Made by a program: the position numbers and the translations under genes. Positions 8,335 through 16,663 of a stretch of 46,231 nt of DNA are shown piece by piece. The DNA is from Deltaproteobacteria bacterium (lineage in GTDB: Bacteria > Desulfobacterota > Binatia > Binatales > Binataceae), in NCBI GenBank assembly GCA_027317185.1, contig DAHVFB010000013.1:1-46231 (forward strand). Direction: 5' to 3'. Position 1 is the stretch's first letter. Each line of letters starts with the position of its first letter. Below the pieces are notes generated by a model, which saw only the letters and a list, made by a program, of their open reading frames with translations, ran no database searches and was not told where the DNA came from.

Positions 8335-9510
8335 TTGTCAGTATCGAAAAGCCAGGCTGGCGGCACCGGTGGCGAACCGGACCGGCGCTTACGAATCGTC
8401 GGTATCGATCCCGAACTGCGCTTTGCCGGCGGCGAGGTTCAGGTCCTGAGTTTGACGCGCGAGCTGATCCGGCGCGGCCATCAGGCAGAGCTGTTATGCG
8501 ATCCGCGCGGAGGCCTGTTTCGATCCGCCCGCGAGGCGGGTATAACCTGCCATCCGCTTGCGATTCGCAACTCGATCGATATCCGCGCCGGCCTTCAGCT
8601 CCGGCGCTTTTTGGCCGGCGGTGATTATGACGTGGTTCATTTTCACACTTCTCGCGCGCACTCGATGGCTCCGTACGCGCACGGGCGGGCCAGCTGCGCG
8701 GTGGTGACCCGGCGGATGGATTACCGGCCCAACCGGCTGTTCGCGCGATGGCTTTACCATCGGGCGGTGGACCGCGTGGTGGCGATTTCGCCCGGCGTCG
8801 CACAGAGTCTGATAGCGGCGGGCGTGGCGCGGTCACGCATTACGATTATCCCGAGCGGGATCGATCCCGATCGCTTTCGTCCGCCGACCGCGGCGGAGCG
8901 CCAAGCGGCGCGTAATAAACTGGGGCTGGCGTCCGGGCAGATCGCGATCGGCGCGGCCGGCGCGCTGGAGCCGCGCAAAGGGCATCGAGTGTTGTTGCAG
9001 GCGATGGCGGCGATGCAAGCCGAGCGCGATCATGAGGCGCGCTGCTTTATCGCCGGTGAGGGTACGCTCGGGCAAACCCTGATCGACGAAGCCGCCCGTT
9101 TGCATCTCGATGGTATTGTGCATTTCATCGGACAGCTTAAAGATACGCGTGAACTTCTGTGGGCATTGGATATTTTCGCGATGCCCTCGCTCAAGGAAGG
9201 TCTGGGAGTGGCTATATTGGAAGCTATGGGATGTGGATTGGCGATTGCCGCCAGTAACGTGGGCGGCGCCGGTGACGCGATCGCGAATGGTTGCGGACTG
9301 GCGATTGAACCGGGCAATGCTGCCGCACTTGCCGCCGCGCTGCGCAAACTAATCGGCTCCAGCGAACAACGGCTCGCGCTGGGCGAGGCGGCGCGGAGGG
9401 GCGTTATCGATCGCTTCACGATTGCCGCCAGCACTGCTGCAACATTAAAGCTCTACTTTAATTGTGTGAAAGACCGGCGGCGGGGGAGTGTAAGCGCATG
9501 CGGAGCATGA
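8335..9510 (+). CDS. Glycosyltransferase family 4
   Basis: This is a GT-B fold enzyme of about 391 residues. The N-terminal half carries the glycine-rich loop FAGGEVQVL, and the C-terminal half the donor-site motifs GALEPRKGH and KEGLGVAILEAMGCG with the EX7E glutamates. It would transfer a sugar from a nucleotide donor, most likely in LPS core or O-glycan synthesis together with the genes just upstream. There is no ATG, GTG or RBS at a natural place; the best start is the TTG at 8335, four bases after the GT2 stop. The 3' end overlaps the yicC start by 13 bp. Donor and acceptor are unknown. Confidence 0.87.
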   Translation: MSVSKSQAGGTGGEPDRRLRIVGIDPELRFAGGEVQVLSLTRELIRRGHQAELLCDPRGGLFRSAREAGITCHPLAIRNSIDIRAGLQLRRFLAGGDYDVVHFHTSRAHSMAPYAHGRASCAVVTRRMDYRPNRLFARWLYHRAVDRVVAISPGVAQSLIAAGVARSRITIIPSGIDPDRFRPPTAAERQAARNKLGLASGQIAIGAAGALEPRKGHRVLLQAMAAMQAERDHEARCFIAGEGTLGQTLIDEAARLHLDGIVHFIGQLKDTRELLWALDIFAMPSLKEGLGVAILEAMGCGLAIAASNVGGAGDAIANGCGLAIEPGNAAALAAALRKLIGSSEQRLALGEAARRGVIDRFTIAASTAATLKLYFNCVKDRRRGSVSACGA

Positions 9511-10373
9511 CCGGTTTCGGGCGCGCCGAAATTACGCGCAATGGAATTCAGGTAACGGCCGAGGTCAGAACGCTTAATCAACGCTTTCTGGAACTGAAGC
9601 TGAACGTTCCCCGCGGATGGGGCGAGCACGAAGCCGAAATCCGGCGGCTGGTGCAGCAGGTGGTGTCGCGGGGACGGGTCGAGGTCTTCATCCGCTACGT
9701 GCCGGCCGGACCGCCGTCGACCACTCTGCGGGTAAATGAGGATTTGGCGCGCAAGTATGTCGAGGAGCTGCGGCGGCTGGGCAAGAAGCTGGGGCTCAAT
9801 GGCGGACCCGGAATCGAAGCGGTGCTGCAGCGGCCGGAAATCTTTCAGGTAAGCGAAGAGGAAATCGACTCGGGCAGCGCGGTGGCTCTGGCGTTAAGCG
9901 CGTTGAAGAAAGCGCTGCGGATGCTCGATCTTGAACGCGCCCGCGAAGGCAAGGCGTTGAAGGCCGACTTTTCGGATCGGCTGAGCCGTATCGAACAGGC
10001 GATTCCGGAAGTGCAACGGCTGGCCGAGCAGTCGCACAAGGCAATTCTCGAAAATTTTCAAAGACGCGTCGGCGAACTGCTCAAGGATCTCCCACTCGAT
10101 GAGCGCCGCCTGTACGAGGAGGCCGCGTCGGCCGCGCAGCACGTGGATATCACCGAGGAGCTGACTCGCCTGCGGGCCCATCTGCAGGGCATGAGCGCGT
10201 TGCTAAGCCGCAAGGGACCAATTGGGAAACCGGTCGAATTTCTGTTGCAGGAGCTTAATCGCGAGGTTAACACCGTCGGTTCAAAGTCGCAGAATCCGGC
10301 CCTGTCGCGCGTGACGGTCGATCTTAAAGGTGAGATCGAGAAGATGCGCGAGCAGGTGCAGAACGTCGAGTAG
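9498..10373 (+). CDS. yicC: YicC family endoribonuclease
   Basis: The 291-residue product begins with the family hallmark MRSMTGFGRAEI and ends with the conserved SKSQNPALSRVTVDLKGEIE stretch. YicC-family proteins are cytosolic RNases that act on RNA decay. The start ATG at 9498 is preceded by GGGGGAG; longer versions of the frame run into the GT4 gene. The gene precedes gmk, the conserved yicC-gmk neighbourhood of many Proteobacteria, and starts the housekeeping block yicC-gmk-rel. Length and both ends are normal. Confidence 0.93.
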   Translation: MRSMTGFGRAEITRNGIQVTAEVRTLNQRFLELKLNVPRGWGEHEAEIRRLVQQVVSRGRVEVFIRYVPAGPPSTTLRVNEDLARKYVEELRRLGKKLGLNGGPGIEAVLQRPEIFQVSEEEIDSGSAVALALSALKKALRMLDLERAREGKALKADFSDRLSRIEQAIPEVQRLAEQSHKAILENFQRRVGELLKDLPLDERRLYEEAASAAQHVDITEELTRLRAHLQGMSALLSRKGPIGKPVEFLLQELNREVNTVGSKSQNPALSRVTVDLKGEIEKMREQVQNVE

Positions 10374-10423
10374 ATCCGGCATTAAAACGCAATTTGCAAG
10401 GTGTTAATCTGTTAGCTACGTTT

Positions 10424-11047
10424 ATGCTGGCACAGGGACCAACCCGTCGAGGTATAATCTTTATTGTTTCCGCCCCTTCCGGTGCGGGAAAAACGACGAT
10501 CTCGCGCGCGGCCCTGAAAAAAATTTCTGGTCTAAGGGCATCGATTTCCCTGACCACTCGTGAGCCGCGCGAAGGCGAGGTGGATGGGATCGACTATCAC
10601 TTCGTGACCGACGAGGAGTTCATACGCAGGCGTGCCGCAGGCGAACTGGCCGAATGGGCGCGTGTGTTCGACTCCAGCTACGGCACTCCGCGCACTCCGC
10701 TCGATGAGGCGGTGGCTCGCGGCAACGATATGCTGCTCGATATCGATATTCAGGGTGCGAGCCAGATTCGCCAAAGCTATCCGGCTGATACCGCCAGTAT
10801 TTTTGTATTACCGCCAAGCTTCCCGGAACTTGAAGAACGGTTACGGCGGCGTGGCACCGAAACCGGCGACGCGATCGCGCGGCGTCTTATGCGAGCGCGC
10901 CAGGAAGCCTCGGCCTTTCGGGATTACGATTACCTGATCATCAACGCGCACCGTGAGGAATCGCTGGAGGCATTGAAAACCATTGTCGAGGGCGAACGGC
11001 TTAAGGTTGGTCGCCTGCGCGAGGAGTTCGCGCCATGGAAGAGCTAG
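10424..11047 (+). CDS. gmk: Guanylate kinase
   Basis: This 207-residue enzyme phosphorylates GMP to GDP with ATP. The P-loop is SAPSGAGKTT (16-25), followed by the GMP-binding segment SLTTREPREGEVDGIDYHF and the FRDYDYLIIN signature near the C-terminus. The start is uncertain: ATG at 10424 matches the usual length but has no clear Shine-Dalgarno sequence, and a TTG at 10394 is in frame. The last 13 bp overlap the start of rel. In many Proteobacteria rpoZ lies between gmk and spoT; here there is no room for it. Confidence 0.95.
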   Translation: MLAQGPTRRGIIFIVSAPSGAGKTTISRAALKKISGLRASISLTTREPREGEVDGIDYHFVTDEEFIRRRAAGELAEWARVFDSSYGTPRTPLDEAVARGNDMLLDIDIQGASQIRQSYPADTASIFVLPPSFPELEERLRRRGTETGDAIARRLMRARQEASAFRDYDYLIINAHREESLEALKTIVEGERLKVGRLREEFAPWKS

Positions 11048-13266
11048 CAATTAGCCGCTCTCCAGATCAGCTCGACGAGTTAATTGCGCAGGTCCGTTCG
11101 TATCATCCGCATGTCGATGAATCCCTGATTCGCCGTGCCTACGAGTACTCGGCCGATATGCACGCCGAGCAGAAGCGGAAATCAGGCGAGCCTTACGTTA
11201 CCCATCCGCTGAACGTGGCGCTGATCGCGGCTCAGCTCAAAGTCGACGTGCTTTCGATTGTCACCGCCCTGTTGCACGACGTGGTCGAGGATACTCAGGC
11301 CTCGTTCGAGGAAGTGGCTGGGTTGTTCGGCGCCGAAGTGGCTCATCTGGTCGATAGTCTCACCAAAGTTTCAAAAATAACCTTCTCCAGCCGCGAGGAG
11401 AAGCAGGCCGAAAACTTTCGCAAGATGATCATTGCGATGGGCCGCGACATCCGCGTGGTGCTAATCAAGCTTGCGGATCGGCTGCACAATATGCGGACGC
11501 TCGAATCGATGCCGCGCGACCGGCAGATCGAGATTTCGCGCGAGACGCTGGAAATCTATGCGCCAATCGCCCATCGGCTGGGGATTTACTGGCTCAAGTC
11601 CGAGCTTGAAGATAATGCTTTTCGATACCTGAATCCCACCGCCTACGGCACGCTAAAAAGCCAGGTGGCCGAGACCAGGACCGATCGCGAGCTTTATATC
11701 GCGATGGTCATCGAGATACTTAGCCGCCGGCTGGCCGAAGCCGACGTCAAAGCCGAGGTGACCGGACGGCCCAAGCATTTCTATTCGATCAACCGGAAGA
11801 TGGAGGAAGAGGAACTCGCCTTCGATCAGATCTATGACCTGGTGGCCTTCCGCATAACCGTGGAGACGGTGCGCGAATGCTACGAGGCGCTGGGCGTCGT
11901 ACATGCCAACTGGAAGCCGGTGCCCGGCCGCTTCAAAGATTATATCGCGCTGCCGAAGATCAACATGTACCAGTCGCTGCACAGCACCGTGATTGGTCCG
12001 CGCGGGCAGCGGATGGAAGTACAGATCCGCACGCGCGAAATGCATCGGGTGGCCGAGGAAGGCATCGCCGCGCACTGGAGCTATAAGGAAACCAATGGCG
12101 GCGGCAACGATCATCATGCGGACCCTGAGACCGAGCGCTTCGCCTGGCTGCGCCGGCTGATCGAATTTCAGCAGAATCTCAAGGACCCGCAGGAATTCCT
12201 TTCGACGGTCAAAGCCGACCTCTTCCCCGAAGAGGTGTTCGTGTTCACGCCCAAGGGCGACGTGCTCGATTTCCCGCAGGGATCGACGGTGATCGATTTC
12301 GCCTACCGGATTCACTCGCAGGTTGGTCACCATCTGGTCGGTGCGCGCGTCAATGGGCGCATGGTTCCCGTCCGTTATCGGCTGAACTCGGGAGATATGG
12401 TCGAAGTAATCACCTCGGAGCGGCAGGGTCCGGGCAAGGATTGGCTCAATCATGTGGTCACCGCGCGCGCCAAAAGCCGTGTCCGCCAATGGTTACGGGC
12501 GCAGCAGGCGCAACGATCGCGAGAACTGGGCATCTCGCTGCTCAACGGCGAGCTCGAGCAGTTGGGCTTGAGCGTGGCCGAGTTGCGCAATTCGCGCCGC
12601 TTCGACAACGTGCTGAAGGAATTTTCCCAGCGCGAGGTGGATGGCTTGCTGGCCGCAGTCGGCTATGGCCTCACCACCCCCGCCCAGGTGCTGGCCAAGC
12701 TGCTGACGCCGGATGAACTCAAACTTTATCGCGCCGAGAAGCAGCCCGCGCCGGCGTCACCTGCGTCCAAGGAGCGTACCGCCAAGGAGGCCTTGCGCGC
12801 GGCCGAAAACGCGGTGGTGGTGTCGGGCCTGGGCGACGTGATGGTGCGCTTCGCACGCTGCTGCAACCCGCTGCCGGGCGAGGCCATCAGCGGCTTCATC
12901 ACGCGCGGGCGCGGCGTGACGGTGCATATGGTGGGATGTCCGCAAGGGCTGATCGCAGACCCACAACGGCGCGTGCCGGTGATCTGGAAAGATGGCGACG
13001 AGGCGCCCAGGCCGATTCGGCTGGAGGTGCTGTGCGTCGATCAGCCGGGGTTGCTGGCCGCGATGACCAAGGCGATCGCTTCGGCGGGAGTAAATATCTC
13101 GACCGCCGAGGTCAAGACCACCGGTGTCGATCGGCGCGCAATGTCGATCTTCGAGCTGCTGGTCAAAAATGCCAGCCAGCTAAGCGGCGTGATGCATTCG
13201 CTGGCCACGATCGACGGTGTGATACGCGTTTCGCGTCTGGGCCATCTCGACGATCGCCGCTACTGA
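11035..13266 (+). CDS. rel: Bifunctional (p)ppGpp synthetase/hydrolase (Rel/SpoT)
   Basis: This 743-residue long RSH protein controls the stringent response. Its domains in order are as follows. The HD hydrolase has H57, H81-D82 in LLHDVVEDT and D147 in KLADRLHNMRT. The synthetase has GRPKHFYSINRKM (244-256), the RFKD version of the RXKD loop at 299-302, and MYQSLHSTV. A TGS domain covers about 401-462, then come helical and zinc-finger-like parts with a CC pair (FARCCNPLPGE), and an ACT domain lies at about 670-740. RXKD together with an intact HD site marks a bifunctional enzyme rather than RelA. It starts inside the 3' end of gmk, 13 bp before that gene ends. Its stop is only 7 bp from the stop of the convergent kinase gene, with no terminator between them. 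Confidence 0.96.
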   Translation: MEELAISRSPDQLDELIAQVRSYHPHVDESLIRRAYEYSADMHAEQKRKSGEPYVTHPLNVALIAAQLKVDVLSIVTALLHDVVEDTQASFEEVAGLFGAEVAHLVDSLTKVSKITFSSREEKQAENFRKMIIAMGRDIRVVLIKLADRLHNMRTLESMPRDRQIEISRETLEIYAPIAHRLGIYWLKSELEDNAFRYLNPTAYGTLKSQVAETRTDRELYIAMVIEILSRRLAEADVKAEVTGRPKHFYSINRKMEEEELAFDQIYDLVAFRITVETVRECYEALGVVHANWKPVPGRFKDYIALPKINMYQSLHSTVIGPRGQRMEVQIRTREMHRVAEEGIAAHWSYKETNGGGNDHHADPETERFAWLRRLIEFQQNLKDPQEFLSTVKADLFPEEVFVFTPKGDVLDFPQGSTVIDFAYRIHSQVGHHLVGARVNGRMVPVRYRLNSGDMVEVITSERQGPGKDWLNHVVTARAKSRVRQWLRAQQAQRSRELGISLLNGELEQLGLSVAELRNSRRFDNVLKEFSQREVDGLLAAVGYGLTTPAQVLAKLLTPDELKLYRAEKQPAPASPASKERTAKEALRAAENAVVVSGLGDVMVRFARCCNPLPGEAISGFITRGRGVTVHMVGCPQGLIADPQRRVPVIWKDGDEAPRPIRLEVLCVDQPGLLAAMTKAIASAGVNISTAEVKTTGVDRRAMSIFELLVKNASQLSGVMHSLATIDGVIRVSRLGHLDDRRY

Positions 13267-13273
13267 GCCGGGC

Positions 13274-14035
13274 TTACCCGCCGGCCAAAGTCTCAATCGC
13301 CTGATCGCTAAAATAGCGCCGCTCCCGATCGAGTTTGTGGATCGATCGCAGCAGGCGGGTTCGGTTCGCGCGGCGCGTGGTTTCCGGCAGCGGACGATCG
13401 AGCAGCCGCGCTTTGTCGAGATCAAGAATCATCACCGCGAAGCCATCGCCGCGATGCGTTACGAACAGGTTGTGCAGATTCAGATCGGCGTGAAACAGTC
13501 CCGCGCGATGCATCGTTTCGATGGCGGCGCGCGCCTGCTCCAGTACGTGAAGCCGCACCAGCGCATCGTCATCGGTGCGGACGAACTCCCACAACGACAT
13601 GCCGTCGAGGGCCTGGCTCAGAAAAAATCCCCGGTAAAATCCTGGCGCGACCCGTTCGACCATCGCACCCGCCGGCTGCGCGATTGGTACCCCGCGCTGG
13701 GCAGCCTGACTGGCAATCGTCAGTTCGCGAAACTGCCGAGGTCTCAGGCCAAAGTACAGGTCACCTAACAGACCACCGAAAAAGCCGCCCCGCCGCGAAT
13801 GCCGGGCGAACAGATCGGGAATACCCGCAATGCGTAAGCGAAAACCGCTGCGGCGATTGCCGAGTCCGGGCTCATCGGTATCGCGTAATTGAACCAGCTT
13901 CGCCGCAATCGCCGGGGCATGAGTGGAAAATTCCCGGCGTAGAAGAATCGAGCTTCGCCCGAAGGCGATACTCACGAATCCAGGGATGGCATCGCGCCGT
14001 TGTTTTGCAACGCCGGGATGCTTCATCCTGCGCAT
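13274..14035 (-). CDS. Kdo kinase-like protein (KdkA/WaaP superfamily)
   Basis: The 253-residue protein has the kinase-like loop LFHADLNLHNLFV (H182, D184, N189) and the metal segment ILDLDKARL (D205), as in 3-deoxy-D-manno-octulosonic acid kinase. Upstream it carries FGGLLGDLYFGLRPRQF, resembling the GGL region of KdkA. Kdo kinase phosphorylates the Kdo added by WaaA, and waaA lies three genes upstream in the same run, which supports this substrate. It is the last gene of the envelope run, 38 bp after the Trm112-like gene. The frame starts at ATG 14035, with a second ATG nine bases later. It differs clearly from the other LPS-kinase-like protein at 6648-7493. Confidence 0.8.
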   Translation of the reverse strand: MRRMKHPGVAKQRRDAIPGFVSIAFGRSSILLRREFSTHAPAIAAKLVQLRDTDEPGLGNRRSGFRLRIAGIPDLFARHSRRGGFFGGLLGDLYFGLRPRQFRELTIASQAAQRGVPIAQPAGAMVERVAPGFYRGFFLSQALDGMSLWEFVRTDDDALVRLHVLEQARAAIETMHRAGLFHADLNLHNLFVTHRGDGFAVMILDLDKARLLDRPLPETTRRANRTRLLRSIHKLDRERRYFSDQAIETLAGG

Positions 14036-14073
14036 GGGTTTATCTCACAATATTCCAGTCAAGGCTGAGCCTG

Positions 14074-14244
14074 CTATTGAAGCGGTTGAGCCTGATCGAT
14101 CAGCATGATCGGAATGTCGTTGCGAATTGGGTAGACCAGCCGGCAGGCGCCGCAGGCAAGGCCGTCACCGTTGGGGGTCAGTTTTACTTCGCCTTTGCAC
14201 TTGGGGCAGGCGAGAATATCGAGCAGCTCCTGGCTGAGCGCCAT
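14074..14244 (-). CDS. Trm112-like zinc-ribbon protein (YcaR/UPF0434 family)
   Basis: This small gene codes for 56 residues beginning MALSQELLDILACPKCKGE and ending PIMLIDQAQPLQ. It has two Cys pairs, CPKC (13-16) and CGAC (31-34), the zinc-binding knuckles of the family, and the family phrase PIRNDIPIMLIDQA. A strong AAAGGAG sits seven bases before the ATG at 14244. A ycaR-type gene directly after lpxK is a widely conserved arrangement (lpxK-ycaR in enterobacteria). The function is unsettled; Trm112 relatives activate methyltransferases, but no methyltransferase is nearby. Confidence 0.9.
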   Translation of the reverse strand: MALSQELLDILACPKCKGEVKLTPNGDGLACGACRLVYPIRNDIPIMLIDQAQPLQ

Positions 14245-14265
14245 TGGAAAACTCCTTTCTCTTGA

Positions 14266-15351
14266 TCACGCCGGGCTGGATGGGCGGCGTAGCGCGCGTG
14301 AGCGATCGATCATTGTGAACAGCCGCGCCTGGTCCGCTTCATCCATCAGGATCGTCAGGCGCAAAGCGTACAGCGAATCGCGCAATTTGGGAAATCGTTC
14401 GAGTTTGACCAGATCCTTTTCGGTCGTGACGATGATTTCCCCGGCGCGCGTACTCGCGCCGATTCTTTCGCTATCGGAGCCGCTATAGCGGTGATGATCA
14501 GGGAATTCGATTTCGCTGGTGACTTCGATTCCGAGCTCACGCAGCATCGTGAAGAATTGTCGGCCATTGGCCAGTCCCGCCACCGCAACGGCGCGTTTTC
14601 CGCGCAAAGTATCGAGTGGGATCGTGCTCCAGCTATCGCCTTCGGGCCTCACCCAGGCTCGCGGCGACAGCATCGCCGGCAGCAGTCGTTCGCCGCTGGC
14701 GGCCGTGATTTTAGAGACTCCGGCCGCCGCCCGGCCAGCTTCCGTAATCATCAAAACCACGCCGTTGGCCCGCGCCAGCGCGCCGAATCCTTCGCGCATC
14801 GGTCCGGCCGGCAGGGTCCATCCGTTACCCAGGCCGCGCTGCGCGTTCACCAGCAGCAGGTCGAGGTCGCGCTTGAGCCGGATGTGCTGGAATGCGTCAT
14901 CGAGCACCACCGCGTCCAGTGGTCCGCGATCGAGCAGCAGGTTGATCGCGTCGATACGCCGGCGGGCGATCGCGATCGGTCCGTGGAACGACTTCGCCAT
15001 CATCACCGGCTCGTCGCCGGCCTCATCGGGGCCGAGCAAAATACTGCCCCCATCGGCTACGACGAGGGCGTCGCCGGATTGCCTGACGGCGCCATAACCA
15101 CGGCTCACGATCGCGGTTTTCAGACCTCGTTCGATCAGGCCCGAAGCGAGAAACAGAGAGAACGGCGTCTTGCCATTGCCGCCGACAGTTAGATTGCCGA
15201 CCGCGACCGTGAAAACCGCGGCGCGTCGCGCAGCCAGCTTCCAATAACCGCCGCGCAAAGCCATGGCGGCGCCGTAGATCGCGGACGCCGGTGCGAGCGG
15301 CGCCCACAAGAGCTTGTCATGCCATGGAAGTTGGTTACGCCATAGACGCAT
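14266..15351 (-). CDS. lpxK: Tetraacyldisaccharide 4'-kinase (lipid A 4'-kinase)
   Basis: This 361-residue inner-membrane-associated kinase phosphorylates the lipid A precursor at the 4' position, the step just before Kdo transfer. The family P-loop GNLTVGGNGKTP is at residues 52-63 (K61), with the characteristic VSRGYG and VLDDAFQHIRLKRDLD stretches after it. I chose the ATG at 15351, which gives an N-terminus of family length. A TTG at 15396, with AAGG six bases upstream and overlapping the waaA stop, is a real alternative. It lies between waaA and the Trm112-like gene, in the order expected from the pathway. Confidence 0.95.
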   Translation of the reverse strand: MRLWRNQLPWHDKLLWAPLAPASAIYGAAMALRGGYWKLAARRAAVFTVAVGNLTVGGNGKTPFSLFLASGLIERGLKTAIVSRGYGAVRQSGDALVVADGGSILLGPDEAGDEPVMMAKSFHGPIAIARRRIDAINLLLDRGPLDAVVLDDAFQHIRLKRDLDLLLVNAQRGLGNGWTLPAGPMREGFGALARANGVVLMITEAGRAAAGVSKITAASGERLLPAMLSPRAWVRPEGDSWSTIPLDTLRGKRAVAVAGLANGRQFFTMLRELGIEVTSEIEFPDHHRYSGSDSERIGASTRAGEIIVTTEKDLVKLERFPKLRDSLYALRLTILMDEADQARLFTMIDRSRALRRPSSPA

Positions 15352-15382
15352 CGGTCTGCCCGGAAAGCTTACGGTTCGCAAA

Positions 15383-16648
15383 TCAGCCTGCGGCAATCAA
15401 GGCCTTGAGCATTGGGATACTGAAGCCGACCGCGCCGCCGAGCAAATCGAGTGAGCGGCGCGCGGCCTGACCTGCGCGGACGCGGCGCGCGTCGCCCGCC
15501 AGCAATGCCGCGCAAACCTTGCCGAGATCGTCCGCGTCTTTCACCACCTGGCCGCCGTCGCCATCGAGCAAGGCAGCCGCGATTTGGCGTTGACTTTCAT
15601 GATAGGGACCGAACAGCACCGGAACGCCGGCCGCGGCAGGCTCGGCGAGGCTCTGACCGCCACGGCCGGGAACGAGGCTGCCGCCAACGAATGCGATCGC
15701 GGCATGGGCATAGAGCGCGCGCAGTTCGCCCATCGTGTCGAGCAGCAGAATTCGCGCGGAGTGATCTTCCGATTCCGGCAGGGTGCTGGCCTTGACGAAC
15801 GGCAATCCGCCGTCACGCAGCAGGGCTTCGATTTCCGCCAACCGCTTGAGGTGACGAGGCGCGATCGCGAGCCGGGTACGAGGCCATCGCGCGGCGATCG
15901 CACGCCATGCCTCGATCACGATCGGCTCTTCGCCGGGTGCGGTCGATCCGGCGACGATCAGCGGCGCGCCGGCGGCATAGCGTTGCAGTGCGGGCCGAAT
16001 AGCCGGCGCTGGGGCAAGCCGGGCCAGGTCGAATTTGGTATTCCCGGTGACCACCACGCGGCGGCGCGGTGCACCGAGATCGCGATAGCGGCGCGCGTCG
16101 TCGGCGGTCTGCGCGAGCACCAGATCGGCCAACTGCAGAGCTTCGGCGAGCAGCGGCCGGAGCCATTGGTAGCGTTCGAATGAGCGCTCGGAAACGCGGC
16201 CGTTAACGATTGCGATACGTGCGCCGGCGCGCCGCGCCTCGATAAAATAGCCCGGCCAGATTTCGGTTTCGGTGATCACCATCAGCTTGGGACGCATGGC
16301 GGCGATAAAGTTTCGTACGCGTGACGGATGATCGAATGGCGCCAGGCGATGGACCGCCGCATCGGGGATGCGGCGCCGCGCAGCTTCGCGTCCGCTCTCG
16401 GTCATGGTCGTAACGATCGCCGAAGCGCCATCGACTTCCCGGATGAGAGCCTGCGCGATGGCGCTCAGAGCCTCCACCTCGCCAACCGAAGAGGCATGGA
16501 ACCAGATGCGCGGGCCATCGCCGGCCGGGATTTCGCCAGGCCGTACGCGCCCGAGGCGCTCGTGGGAGTCGCCGCCGCCCGCCAGCATCGCGAACGGCAG
16601 CGCCGGATACCAGATTGCGTTGTAAAGCCGGTAAAGCGCTGCTGACAC
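15383..16648 (-). CDS. waaA: Kdo transferase
   Basis: This 421-residue GT-B enzyme adds Kdo from CMP-Kdo to lipid IVA at the cytoplasmic face of the inner membrane. A hydrophobic N-terminal stretch (about residues 8-24) serves as anchor. The catalytic glutamate lies in HASSVGEVEAL (E57), followed by TTMTESGREAA, TETEIWPGY and the donor-site FVGGSLVPGRGGQSLAEPAA. The start is GTG at 16648, 15 bp after the msbA stop, with no obvious Shine-Dalgarno. Whether it transfers one or two Kdo cannot be decided from sequence, but the Kdo-kinase-like gene downstream would fit a single, phosphorylated Kdo as in Haemophilus. Confidence 0.95.
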   Translation of the reverse strand: MSAALYRLYNAIWYPALPFAMLAGGGDSHERLGRVRPGEIPAGDGPRIWFHASSVGEVEALSAIAQALIREVDGASAIVTTMTESGREAARRRIPDAAVHRLAPFDHPSRVRNFIAAMRPKLMVITETEIWPGYFIEARRAGARIAIVNGRVSERSFERYQWLRPLLAEALQLADLVLAQTADDARRYRDLGAPRRRVVVTGNTKFDLARLAPAPAIRPALQRYAAGAPLIVAGSTAPGEEPIVIEAWRAIAARWPRTRLAIAPRHLKRLAEIEALLRDGGLPFVKASTLPESEDHSARILLLDTMGELRALYAHAAIAFVGGSLVPGRGGQSLAEPAAAGVPVLFGPYHESQRQIAAALLDGDGGQVVKDADDLGKVCAALLAGDARRVRAGQAARRSLDLLGGAVGFSIPMLKALIAAG

Positions 16649-16663
16649 CTTCGATGCCGCCTA